Below are positions 1 to 7,087 of a DNA stretch of 9,122 bases, one piece after another. The position numbers and the translations under genes were made by a program. The DNA comes from Spartobacteria bacterium (GTDB taxonomy: Bacteria; Verrucomicrobiota; Verrucomicrobiia; Chthoniobacterales; Chthoniobacteraceae), in NCBI GenBank assembly GCA_025350985.1, contig JANXWU010000304.1, positions 1 through 9,122 of the forward strand, given 5' to 3'. A model generated the notes under the pieces. That model saw only the letters and a program-made list of their open reading frames with translations. It ran no database searches and was not told the DNA's origin. The first letter of the stretch is position 1, and each line of letters begins with the position of its first letter.

Positions 1-1931
1 TCGGGCAGCGCCGCGATCACCTGCACGCCGGGGATTTTCGAGACTTTTCCGAACACCTCGCCGACGATGTCCGAAGTCGTGCGCTTGCGTTCGCTCCAGG
101 GTTTCGCGCCCATGCCGCCGAAGCCGCTGAACGGCTGCGTGAGTTGAAAGGTGCGCGATGTTTCCGGGATCGACTCGAAGGCTTCGTTCACTTTTCTCGC
201 GTAACGAGTCGTCTGCTCGATCGTCGAATTCGGCGCGGCCAGGACGATCCCGCGGATGAAGCCCTGATCCTCGATGGGCGCGAGTTCTTTCAGCGAGAAA
301 AGATAAAACGGCACCATCAAAAAACAGACGATGCCCCACAACGTGAGCGTGACCGGCCGCCAGCGCAGCGAGTTGGTGAGGATGCGCGAGTAGCCGTGGC
401 GCAGCGCGTCGAAGCGCGCGTTGATCCAGCCTGCGAACCCGCGATGCGAATCGCCCGCGCGCAAAAGCTGCGACGCCATCATCGGCGAGAGCGTGAGCGC
501 GACGATACCCGAAACGACGACTGCGCCGGCGAGGGTGAACGCAAATTCGCGGAACAACGTGCCGGTCAATCCGCCTTGAATGCCAATCGGCGCATACACC
601 GCCGCGAGCGTGATCGTCATCGCGATGATCGGGCCGACGAGTTCTCGTGCCGCTTTGACCGCGGCCACGAAAGGTTTCTCGCCGAGATGCAGATGACGCT
701 CGACATTTTCCACCACGACAATGGCGTCATCGACCACGAGCCCCACCGACAGCACGATCGCCAAAATCGTGAGCAGATTCAGCGTGAAGCCGAACGCCTG
801 CATGAGAAACAACGCGCCGATGAGCGAGATCGGAATCGCGACGACGGGAATGATCACGGCACGCACCGAACCGAGAAACAAAAAGATCACGAGCACGACG
901 ATGCCTAGCGTTTCGAGCAGCGTGTGGCGCACTTCGCTCAACGCATCGCGAATGTATTTTGTCGCGTCGTACGGCACCGCCATTTCCATTCTGGCCGGCA
1001 ACTGTTTTTCGATGTCCGGCAAAGCCGCGCGGACGGCGTTGATCACGTCGAGCGAGTTCGCCGTCGGCAAAATCCAGACGCCCATGAACGTCGCGCTTTT
1101 GCCGTTGAAGCGCACGTCCATGTCGTAGTCCTCCGCGCCGAGTTCGACGTCGGCGATGTCTTTCATCCGCACGATCGCGCCGTTTTGCTGCCGGATGACC
1201 AGCTCGCGAAATTCCTCCGAAGTCCGCAGGTCGGTGTTGGCGACGAGATTGATCGAAGTCATCGAGCCTTTCGTCATGCCGACGGCGGAAAGATAGTTGT
1301 TCGACGACAGCGCGGTGCGCACTTCTGTCGGCGAAATATTCAGCGCCGCCATGCGGTCCGGTTTCAACCAAATCCGCATCGCAAACGTGCGCGCGCCGAG
1401 GATGTCGGCCTTCTGCACGCCGCTCACCGCGGTCAGCTTTGGCTGCACGACGCGCGTCAAATAATCGGTCACCTGGCTCGGATCCATCACCGACGAGTTG
1501 AAGCTGATGTACATCGTCGCGAACTGCGTGTCGCTCAGTTGCAATTCGAGAATCGGCGCCTCGGCTTCCGGCGGCAGATCGTTCCGCACCTGCGCGACTT
1601 TCGCCTGAATTTGGGTGAGCGCGGCGTTCGTGTCGTAGTTCAACTTCAGATGCACCGTGATGATGCTCAGCCCCTGCGCGCTCTGCGATTCCATGTAATC
1701 GATGCCGTCCGCACTGGCGATTACCCGCTCGAGCGGCGTCGTGATAAACCCGCGCACGAGGTCAGCATTTGCCCCAACGTAATGCGTCTTCACGCTGATC
1801 GTCGCGATGTCGCTTTTCGGGTATTGGCGGACGTTGAGATTCCGCATCGCCTGCAAACCGGCGAGCAAAATAATCAGGCTCACGACCGTTGCGACGACTG
1901 GACGGCGGATGAAAAAGTCGGTGAAATTCAT
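1..1931 (-). CDS. RND (HAE1-family) efflux pump inner-membrane permease, 3' end beyond window
   Basis: Proton-driven RND transporter that works as a trimer in the inner membrane, taking substrates from the membrane or periplasm and passing them through an adaptor and an outer-membrane channel. I translated 643 residues from the ATG at 1931-1929; the family is usually about 1020-1050 residues, so roughly 60% is present and the gene leaves the window at position 1. Seen in the sequence: an N-terminal MNFTDFFIRRP opening followed by TM1 (about residues 12-29); a porter-domain region typical of AcrB/MexB-like pumps, including TTPLERVI near 64-71; and a TM4 motif GLVVDDAIVVVENVER at about 397-412. 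In that motif D401-D402 match the proton-relay Asp pair (D407/D408 of AcrB). The start lies 10 nt after the adaptor stop codon, without a clear Shine-Dalgarno, so expression is probably coupled to the adaptor. The partner Lys of the proton relay lies beyond the window. The specific substrate cannot be told from sequence; the MexI/VexF-like class is only an impression. Confidence 0.96.
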   Translation of the reverse strand, partial: MNFTDFFIRRPVVATVVSLIILLAGLQAMRNLNVRQYPKSDIATISVKTHYVGANADLVRGFITTPLERVIASADGIDYMESQSAQGLSIITVHLKLNYDTNAALTQIQAKVAQVRNDLPPEAEAPILELQLSDTQFATMYISFNSSVMDPSQVTDYLTRVVQPKLTAVSGVQKADILGARTFAMRIWLKPDRMAALNISPTEVRTALSSNNYLSAVGMTKGSMTSINLVANTDLRTSEEFRELVIRQQNGAIVRMKDIADVELGAEDYDMDVRFNGKSATFMGVWILPTANSLDVINAVRAALPDIEKQLPARMEMAVPYDATKYIRDALSEVRHTLLETLGIVVLVIFLFLGSVRAVIIPVVAIPISLIGALFLMQAFGFTLNLLTILAIVLSVGLVVDDAIVVVENVERHLHLGEKPFVAAVKAARELVGPIIAMTITLAAVYAPIGIQGGLTGTLFREFAFTLAGAVVVSGIVALTLSPMMASQLLRAGDSHRGFAGWINARFDALRHGYSRILTNSLRWRPVTLTLWGIVCFLMVPFYLFSLKELAPIEDQGFIRGIVLAAPNSTIEQTTRYARKVNEAFESIPETSRTFQLTQPFSGFGGMGAKPWSERKRTTSDIVGEVFGKVSKIPGVQVIAALP

Positions 1932-1941
1932 GCGCGCGCGA

Positions 1942-3066
1942 TCAGGTGTCCGCGGGTTTCGGATTCAGTTCGTTGCCGGGCTGGACGGTGTTGTTGATCT
2001 GCACGGCCGCGCCGGCGCGCATTTTGAAAACACCGGAACTCACCACTTCGTCACCCGCCTTTACGCCCGACAAAATCTGCACCTGATCGCCGCGCGTTGG
2101 CCCCAATTTGACGACTTGCTGCTCGACCTCTTTCCCCATTTTCCCGTCCGGCCCTTTCTTGTCCTTCACAATGAAAACCGAATCGCTATACGGCGCGAAG
2201 CTGATCGCCGAAGTGGGGATCGCGATGATGCCGTCTTGCGGCGGAAGCAGCACTTCGACATTCACAAACATGCCAGGGCGCAAGCTGTGCTTTGGATTCT
2301 TCGCCGTGCCTTGAACCATGATGTTCCGCGTGGTCTCGTCGATCTTCGAATCAATCGCCGTGATCTCCGCGTCGAACTCCTCGCCTGCCGTGCCCGTTGC
2401 TTTGAGGCGCAATTTTTTCCCGACCGCGATCTTTTCCAGATGCTGCTGTGGCAGCGCGAACTCGACGTAAATCGGGTCCAGCGATTGCAACGGCACGATC
2501 GGCGCGCCCGCGTTCAAATACTGGCCGACGTTTGCCTGACGGATGCCAAGAAAACCGTCAAACGGCGCGACGATCTGTTTTCGTCCGATCAGCGCTTTCG
2601 CATCTTCCAGCGCCGCCTGGGACTGGCGAAATTGGCTGTCCGCCGCGTCATATTCCGAGGGCGAAATCGCTTTCTTTTGCACGAGGTCGCGCTTCCGTTC
2701 GAGGTCGAGCTTGGCGAGGTCGCGCTTCGCTTCCGCCGAATGCAATTGCGCCTCCTCCTGCTGCGTATCGAGCTTCGCGATTAGCTCGCCCTTTTTCACC
2801 GGCGTGCCGGATTCAAACGCAATCTGCGACACCACGCCGGCGAGATCGGTGCTGACCGTGACGCCATTGACGGCGCGCAGCGAACCGACGGCGCTCAGCA
2901 CGGGCTGCCAAGTTTGCGGTTGCGCGACGATGGTCGTGACGGCGGCGGGCACGTTAAATTTCGCTCCCATCGCCATTCCCTTTTTGATCGCCATTACCTT
3001 CCAAATTCCAATCGCCACGACGAAGGCGATGACGGCGACCAGCATAAAGAACATTCGTTTCCACAT
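1942..3066 (-). CDS. RND efflux periplasmic adaptor (membrane fusion protein, HlyD/AcrA type)
   Basis: The 374-residue periplasmic adaptor links the RND pump to an outer-membrane channel. It has an N-terminal hydrophobic anchor at about residues 5-22 with a positive MWKR start, and no lipobox Cys, so it is probably anchored by that helix. Next come the first half of the lipoyl/barrel-sandwich domain (GVVSQIAFESGTPVKKGELIAKLD, split here as GVVSQIAFESG near 77-87 and VKKGELIAKLD near 90-100), an alpha-hairpin rich in Lys/Glu/Gln (about 101-160), and the second lipoyl half with the hallmark IVAPFDGFLG at 165-174. The beta-barrel domain follows (about 196-275, with LRPGMFVNVEV), then the membrane-proximal domain (about 276-355). 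Length and domain order are normal for the family. The gene follows the MarR-type regulator by 11 nt and precedes the pump by 10 nt, giving an operon order of regulator, adaptor, pump. The ATG at 3066-3064 is chosen because it places the anchor at the N-terminus; no strong ribosome-binding site is visible. Confidence 0.96.
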   Translation of the reverse strand: MWKRMFFMLVAVIAFVVAIGIWKVMAIKKGMAMGAKFNVPAAVTTIVAQPQTWQPVLSAVGSLRAVNGVTVSTDLAGVVSQIAFESGTPVKKGELIAKLDTQQEEAQLHSAEAKRDLAKLDLERKRDLVQKKAISPSEYDAADSQFRQSQAALEDAKALIGRKQIVAPFDGFLGIRQANVGQYLNAGAPIVPLQSLDPIYVEFALPQQHLEKIAVGKKLRLKATGTAGEEFDAEITAIDSKIDETTRNIMVQGTAKNPKHSLRPGMFVNVEVLLPPQDGIIAIPTSAISFAPYSDSVFIVKDKKGPDGKMGKEVEQQVVKLGPTRGDQVQILSGVKAGDEVVSSGVFKMRAGAAVQINNTVQPGNELNPKPADT

Positions 3067-3077
3067 AGGCTTAGGAC

Positions 3078-3611
3078 TCAGGCTTTGATGGCAATCGATC
3101 CGCCCAATTTTCGATTCAAACCGCGTTGAACCTTTTCGAGAAGCCGGACGAGTTGCTTTCTCTCCAACTCGTTCAGGGGCTCGATCATTTCGGAAACACG
3201 GCGGAAATATTTCGGCGTCAGCTTCTTCAAATACGCGCGGCCAGCTTTGGTCAGACGCACGCGAATCGTTCGGCGATTTTCCGGGTGGTCTTCCCGGCCC
3301 ACGAGCCCGTCTTTTTCCAGCGTGTCGATCAGGCCCGTCATCGTCGCGCGGGTCACACCCGCCTCCTCCGCGAGTTCGGCCGGAGTGGACATTTGCCGCT
3401 CGCAGCGGTTCAGCAGCATCAGCACATTGAAGCGTCCCTGGCTAACGTGGTGCGTGGCGAGAAAACCGCCCTCAGCCGCGTACACCGCGTCGCCAGTGCG
3501 CAGCAGATGAAAAAAGGCGTGGCAGGCCATCGGTTCGAGCCCCGGATATTTCTCCGCAGCCTTGAGCAGGCACTCGTAGCGCGGCAAATCCTTGAGCATC
3601 AGCAATGGCAT
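3078..3611 (-). CDS. MarR-family transcriptional regulator
   Basis: The 177-residue protein has the all-helical plus winged-helix layout of MarR repressors. There are dimerisation helices at both ends (about 14-48 and 133-168). The DNA-binding helix-turn-helix (about 76-101) carries STPAELAEEAGVTRATMTGL, followed by a wing at about 102-121 with the family hallmark DHPENRRTIRVRLT, in which D108 and R114 are the typical conserved positions. MarR proteins are dimeric repressors or activators released by small ligands. Lying first in a unit with an efflux adaptor and pump, this one most likely represses that operon. The ATG at 3611-3609 is supported by AAGGAG 11 nt upstream (3628-3623 on the minus strand), one of the few good Shine-Dalgarno matches in the window. 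The N-terminus is slightly longer than in minimal MarR proteins (about 140-150 residues). The ligand is unknown. Confidence 0.93.
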   Translation of the reverse strand: MPLLMLKDLPRYECLLKAAEKYPGLEPMACHAFFHLLRTGDAVYAAEGGFLATHHVSQGRFNVLMLLNRCERQMSTPAELAEEAGVTRATMTGLIDTLEKDGLVGREDHPENRRTIRVRLTKAGRAYLKKLTPKYFRRVSEMIEPLNELERKQLVRLLEKVQRGLNRKLGGSIAIKA

Positions 3612-3642
3612 AAACAGTTAGGCTCCTTACTTTCAGGCCCAT

Positions 3643-3671
3643 AAACAATCAGCATCCGTAGCGTCTGTCAA
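3643..3671 (-). promoter_or_regulatory. candidate sigma70-like promoter of the marR-adaptor-pump operon
   Basis: On the minus strand a perfect -35 hexamer TTGACA (3671-3666) is followed by a 17-nt spacer ending in TGA and then TTGTTT (3648-3643). The -10 hexamer is weak (2/6), but TGA directly before it resembles an extended -10. Transcription would begin near 3636, giving a short leader that contains the AAGGAG site of the MarR gene. The 8-mer CATAAACA (plus strand) occurs at 3640-3647, overlapping this -10, and again at 3609-3616, over the start codon; it might be part of an operator. These positions are read by eye and no start site is known. Confidence 0.35.
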
Positions 3672-3704
3672 GCTGCCTGAACTTCGGTCGTGGCTCAGTT
3701 TTGA

Positions 3705-3861
3705 AAAAGCGCGTGTCATTCTGAGCGAAGGCTCGGCGGAGTCGAAGAATCTCTTGAACACTTTTCCCCCGTACCGCCGCACGCGGAAGGGCAAGAGATT
3801 CTTCGACTCCATTCCGTTCGCTGAGGCGAACTCCACTGCGCTCAGAATGACACGCGCTTTT
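3705..3861. repeat. palindromic interspersed repeat, copy 1 (MITE/REP-like)
   Basis: This is a structured inverted repeat with a perfect 21-bp outer arm (3705-3725 against 3841-3861, sequence beginning AAAAGCGCGTGTCATTCTG) and a second perfect 18-bp inner arm (3739-3756 against 3792-3809, core GAGTCGAAGAATCTCTTG). Between the arms the left side has a short spacer, while the right side carries a small hairpin, GTTCGC-TGAG-GCGAAC (3816-3831). The apex, about 25 nt, differs from copy 2. Against copy 2 (6879-7043) the left 55 nt match at 53 positions and the right 66 nt at 63, in the same orientation. The core resembles a palindromic repeat that I recall as common in several environmental phyla. 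No transposase is present, so any mobility would depend on an enzyme elsewhere. Confidence 0.9.
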
Positions 3862-3927
3862 CCCAAGGCTTGCGCCCGCAGCGAATCTTCTTGAAGGCGA
3901 CACTGCCTTTTCGGAGCCTCCCGCGCC

Positions 3928-5421
3928 GTGACTTCCGGCTTTAAAAAGGGCGCGCGGCCAGCCGTGGTCGCCGCGCTTTTCGCCCTCGCCGCCTTTGGCT
4001 TGTTCACCCGGCATCACCGTTTCCCGTTTTACTACCACACCGACGAGCCGGGAAAGGTCAGGCAGGTGCTCACCGGCGAACGGAATTTTCACCATCCGCT
4101 TTTGCTTTTGCGAACGACCGAACTGTTTATGCGGGTGGCGCAAACCCCGCGCGCGGTGCAACCAACCGTCGAGGCGGGCCGGACGATTTCCGCCTGGTTC
4201 GCGGCGCTCGCCGTCGGCGCGCTCGTGTTGATGGCGTGGCAGCTTGGCGGTGCTTTTGCTGGCGTTTTGAGTGGCGCGCTGCTGGTCACGCACTCCGTGC
4301 TTTTTGAGCTGGCGCACTACATGAAGGAAGACTGTGCGCTGCTGTTCGGCGCGTGCGCCACCTTTTACGCGATGAGCCTATATGCGCGACGCCCCTCGCG
4401 GGGGCTCGCCGCATTCACGGGGGCGGCGGCGGGGCTTGCTGTCTCGGGCAAATACCTCGGCCTCGCGATGGCTGGAGCGGCGCTCCTGCAAGTCGTGCTC
4501 ACGCGTCGTGCGGGCAGGGTCAACTGGCAACACCTCCTCATTTTTCTCGCGGCAGCGCCGTTGGTCTTTGCCGCGATCAATTGGGAAATCATCGCGCATC
4601 CGGGCGGCGCGCTGGGTGGGCTCGACAACGAGTTCATCCGTCTCGAAAAGCGCGCCGACGAAACGCGCGGACATTTTCAAATCAAATACCTCAACTACTT
4701 CGGCACCGTCATTTCCGTGCCGGTGCTCATCGGCATCGGCGTGTGGATTTGCCGGCGATGGCGCAACCGGCGGAATGAACCGCCGTTCACTTGGATTTTG
4801 CTCGCCTTTCCCTTCGTGTTCACGTTCGCGCTTGGCGCCATTCCGGCGACAAAGGAGCGCTACTTGCTGCCGGCACTGACGCTGTTTTGCGTGCTCGGGG
4901 CCACCGGCCTCGCGGAGTTGCGCAACCTCCCCTGGCGGCGCGGAAAAATTGCCGCCATCCTGCTCGCGTCCTTCGGGGTCGCATGGCACTTTTACAAACT
5001 CGCGCCGCTCTGCCGGCAGTTCGCCGTGGATGATCGGCGCGAGATGATCGCGTGGATTCGCGAGCAGCTTCCACCGGACGCGCTGATCGCCGAAGATGGC
5101 CGCACCAAACTCAGGGAAGCGCGTCTCGCCGGTGATCCTGCTTTTGCCTTTCCGCAAAAAGTCCTCAGCTCAAAACGCTACGCCGCCGACCTCGGCTCCC
5201 TGGATGAGTTGCGCGAGAGAGGCGTCCGTTACCTCGCTTTGTGCGAACAGGATTTTCACAGCGCGCAGCGTCGGACGAAAACTCCAGACCCCGCGGCGAT
5301 CGCGCGGGAGCGTTTCTATCGGGAACTATTTGCCAAACAAAAACCGCTCTGGGAACGCTCAGCAAACCACTTGTGGTATCTGCATCCCGGATTGCGTATT
5401 TATGAAATGCCGTCTGAGTGA
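3928..5421 (+). CDS. GT39/PMT-like polytopic glycosyltransferase (ArnT/PMT_2-type)
   Basis: The 497-residue integral membrane protein has a PMT_2/GT-C layout. TM1 lies at about 11-27, followed by a first extracytoplasmic loop containing the acidic pair D39-E40 in HTDEPGKV, the expected catalytic-site position of GT39/GT83 enzymes. Further hydrophobic segments fall near 88-105, 107-123, 160-192, 201-219, 258-275, 287-305, 311-330 and 338-356. A second loop has MKED (132-135) where related enzymes carry another acidic motif, and PATKERYLLPAL (306-317) is the common loop-to-helix motif of the family. Residues 360-497 form a soluble C-terminal part. Such enzymes transfer a sugar from a polyprenyl-phosphate donor to lipid, glycan or protein outside the inner membrane; the acceptor here is unknown. 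The GTG start at 3928 is the only good choice, because an in-frame stop lies at 3892-3894 and a later ATG would delete TM1. GGAG stands 11 nt upstream. The sulfatase gene follows after 16 nt, suggesting co-transcription. Confidence 0.85.
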   Translation: MTSGFKKGARPAVVAALFALAAFGLFTRHHRFPFYYHTDEPGKVRQVLTGERNFHHPLLLLRTTELFMRVAQTPRAVQPTVEAGRTISAWFAALAVGALVLMAWQLGGAFAGVLSGALLVTHSVLFELAHYMKEDCALLFGACATFYAMSLYARRPSRGLAAFTGAAAGLAVSGKYLGLAMAGAALLQVVLTRRAGRVNWQHLLIFLAAAPLVFAAINWEIIAHPGGALGGLDNEFIRLEKRADETRGHFQIKYLNYFGTVISVPVLIGIGVWICRRWRNRRNEPPFTWILLAFPFVFTFALGAIPATKERYLLPALTLFCVLGATGLAELRNLPWRRGKIAAILLASFGVAWHFYKLAPLCRQFAVDDRREMIAWIREQLPPDALIAEDGRTKLREARLAGDPAFAFPQKVLSSKRYAADLGSLDELRERGVRYLALCEQDFHSAQRRTKTPDPAAIARERFYRELFAKQKPLWERSANHLWYLHPGLRIYEMPSE

Positions 5422-5437
5422 ACTCGCCCCACTCCGC

Positions 5438-6883
5438 ATGAAAATCTTGCTTCATCTTTTCGTCGGCGCACTCCTTGCGCTCTTCGCGGTTTCATCATCT
5501 CCCGCCGCCGCAGCGATGAAACCGAATGTCGTCTTCATCCTCGCCGACGACACGGGCTACGGCGACCTCTCCGCGACCGGCCATCCCATTCTCAAAACGC
5601 CCAACCTCGACCGACTCTACCGGGAAGCCGTGCGCTTCACGGACTTCCACGTTTCACCAACGTGCGCTCCGACGCGCTCGGCGTTGATGACCGGACGGCA
5701 TGAATTTAAAAATGGCGTCACGCACACCATTCTAGAACGCGAACGGCTCACGCCCGATGCCGTCACGATCGCCCAAGTGCTGAAACGCGCGGGCTACTCG
5801 ACAGGGATTTTTGGCAAATGGCACTTGGGCGACGAGCCTGACCGCTGGCCGACCAAGCGCGGGTTCGACGAAATGTTCATCCACGGCGGTGGCGGCATCG
5901 GGCAGACGTTTCCGGGTTCCTGTGGCGATGCGCCGGACAACAAATATTTCGACCCGGCGCTTTTGCACAACGGCACTTTCGAAAAAACGCACGGCTTTTG
6001 CACCGACACTTTCACCGCTCAGGCGCTGCGCTGGATGGAATCGGTGAAAGGTAAACAGCCGTTTTTTTGCTACATCCCATTCAACGCCGCGCACGAGCCG
6101 GTTTCCTGTCCACCACCTTACAAAGAACCGTATGCCGGCAAGGTGCCCGACAAAGTCGCGACCTACTACGGGATGATCGCGAACATCGACGAGAACGTGG
6201 GCAGGGTGCTCGCGAAGCTCGATGAATGGGGCATCGCGAAGGACACGCTCGTTATTTTCATGAACGACAACGGCTGCTATCCGCCGGCGGCCCGAGTCTT
6301 CAACGCTGGAATGCGCGGAGCGAAAAACAGTCCGTGGAATGGAGGCACCCGCGCGGTGAGTCTCTGGCGCTGGCCCGGCACGCTCGCGCCACACGATGTC
6401 GATGCGCTCGCCGCGCACTTGGATTTTTTCCCGACACTCGCGGAGTTCGCGAGCGCAAAGCTAAATGAAAAAGAACGCGCGCAAGTCGAAGGACGCAGCC
6501 TCGTTCCCCTGCTCCGCGACGCGAAAGCGGCGTGGCCGTCGCGCGAGCTTTTCACTCACGTCGGCCGCTGGCCGAAGGGCGCGGAGGTGGAGAAATACAA
6601 GTACGCGCATTGCAGCGTGCGTGACCCGCGTTGGAACATGGTGTGCGATACGGACGGGGAAAAATCGTGGCAGCTTTTCGATCTAAAAACCGATCCGGGT
6701 GAACGACACAACGTCGCCTCTGAAAACGCCGAAGTCGTCGCGCGACTCGACACGGCCTATGACAAATGGTGGGCGTCGGTCGTGCCGATGATGGTCAACG
6801 AAAAGGCCGTCGGGCCGAAAGTGAATCCATTCAAAAAGTTGTTCTGGGAACAATTCCCGGCGCCCAACGGCGATGTCCGTTAA
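5438..6883 (+). CDS. secreted type I (formylglycine-dependent) sulfatase, arylsulfatase-like
   Basis: The 481-residue sulfatase hydrolyses sulfate esters of a carbohydrate or aryl substrate. A signal peptide is visible (Lys2, hydrophobic core to about residue 19, then SSSPAAAA with likely cleavage near 26), so it acts in the periplasm or outside. The metal-site Asp pair D37-D38 lies in ILADDTGYGD. The activation motif is CAPTR with C76 as the residue oxidised to formylglycine, followed by SALMTGRH. Then come GKWHLG (K127, H129), FNAAHEP with H219, and NDNG (D277-N278) completing the calcium site. The C-terminal subdomain ends with LFDLKTDPGERHNVA (413-427), typical of the family. All key residues look intact. 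Maturation needs a formylglycine-generating enzyme or radical-SAM maturase encoded elsewhere. The ATG at 5438 is chosen for its ideal signal peptide; an in-frame ATG at 5403 would overlap the upstream gene by 19 nt and spoil it. The TAA stop lies inside the left arm of repeat copy 2. The exact substrate and S1 subfamily cannot be told from this reading. Confidence 0.95.
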   Translation: MKILLHLFVGALLALFAVSSSPAAAAMKPNVVFILADDTGYGDLSATGHPILKTPNLDRLYREAVRFTDFHVSPTCAPTRSALMTGRHEFKNGVTHTILERERLTPDAVTIAQVLKRAGYSTGIFGKWHLGDEPDRWPTKRGFDEMFIHGGGGIGQTFPGSCGDAPDNKYFDPALLHNGTFEKTHGFCTDTFTAQALRWMESVKGKQPFFCYIPFNAAHEPVSCPPPYKEPYAGKVPDKVATYYGMIANIDENVGRVLAKLDEWGIAKDTLVIFMNDNGCYPPAARVFNAGMRGAKNSPWNGGTRAVSLWRWPGTLAPHDVDALAAHLDFFPTLAEFASAKLNEKERAQVEGRSLVPLLRDAKAAWPSRELFTHVGRWPKGAEVEKYKYAHCSVRDPRWNMVCDTDGEKSWQLFDLKTDPGERHNVASENAEVVARLDTAYDKWWASVVPMMVNEKAVGPKVNPFKKLFWEQFPAPNGDVR

Positions 6884-7043
6884 AAAACCGCGTGTCATTC
6901 TGAGCGAAGGCTTGGCGGAGTCGAAGAATCTCTTGAACCGTTTGTGGCGTGTCGCTCCACGGGGAAGGGCATAGATTCTTCGACTCCGTTCCGTTCGCTC
7001 GGGCGAACTCCACTGCGCTCAGAATGACACGCGCTTTTTTAAC
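6879..7043. repeat. palindromic interspersed repeat, copy 2 (MITE/REP-like)
   Basis: This second copy of the repeat seen at 3705-3861 is in the same orientation. The outer arms extend to 26 bp with one mismatch (6879-6904 against 7018-7043), beginning GTTAAAAAA and ending TTTTTTAAC. The inner arm is 14 bp (6918-6931 against 6973-6986). The side hairpin is GTTCGC-TCGG-GCGAAC (6993-7008): the stem matches copy 1 exactly, while the tetraloop differs. The apical 24 nt are unrelated to copy 1. The sulfatase stop codon (6881-6883) is part of the left arm, so the insertion sits exactly at the gene end. Confidence 0.9.
6882..7040. terminator. possible bidirectional transcription terminator formed by repeat copy 2
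   Basis: The outer palindrome pairs GC-rich stems flanked by six A on the left and six T on the right. Read from either strand, this gives a long stem followed by a U-run. It lies between the rightward sulfatase and the leftward L,D-transpeptidase gene, which ends 45 nt beyond the repeat, so it is well placed to end both transcripts. The stem is far longer than a usual intrinsic terminator and has an internal arm, so efficiency is uncertain. Confidence 0.45.
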
Positions 7044-7087
7044 TGACCCACTATCCAGCCGACCACTGACTCGCCGCCAAACCCGCA

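Larger units (their letters stand above)
3612..3927. other. divergent intergenic region between regulator and glycosyltransferase genes
   Basis: This 316-nt gap holds three things: the candidate promoter of the leftward efflux operon close to the MarR gene; a 157-nt palindromic repeat (3705-3861) that fills half of it; and 66 nt before the glycosyltransferase GTG start, with GGAG at 3913-3916. I see no convincing promoter for the rightward genes in those 66 nt, so it lies inside or upstream of the repeat or is of an unfamiliar type. Small reading frames that cross the repeat are by-products of the palindrome and show no protein-like composition. Confidence 0.6.

Noticed and set aside
144..1997. 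Long plus-strand reading frames (254 and 357 codons) opposite the efflux pump
   Set aside because: They are rich in Arg, His and Asp, have no recognisable motifs, and lie antisense to a clear RND pump gene. They are shadows of a GC-rich gene.
1807..3088. Plus-strand frames opposite the adaptor gene
   Set aside because: Antisense shadows of the adaptor; low-complexity Arg-rich translations without domain motifs.
3649..4317. Minus-strand frame crossing the intergenic repeat and the glycosyltransferase start
   Set aside because: It translates the palindromic repeat (SERSGVRLSERNG type sequence) and antisense of the transferase. No protein-like features.
4378..5157. 259-codon minus-strand frame inside the glycosyltransferase gene
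   Set aside because: Charged, Arg/Glu-rich antisense of a clear membrane protein gene.
5096..5437. In-frame N-terminal extension of the sulfatase by 114 residues
   Set aside because: It overlaps the transferase gene in another frame and would bury the signal peptide. The ATG at 5438 gives a textbook secretion signal.
5732..6418. 228-codon minus-strand frame inside the sulfatase gene
   Set aside because: Antisense to a gene with all sulfatase catalytic motifs; no motifs of its own.
3705..7043. The two repeats as ends of an insertion sequence or composite transposon
   Set aside because: No transposase lies between them, and each copy is a complete palindrome on its own. There is no clear target duplication around the whole segment.
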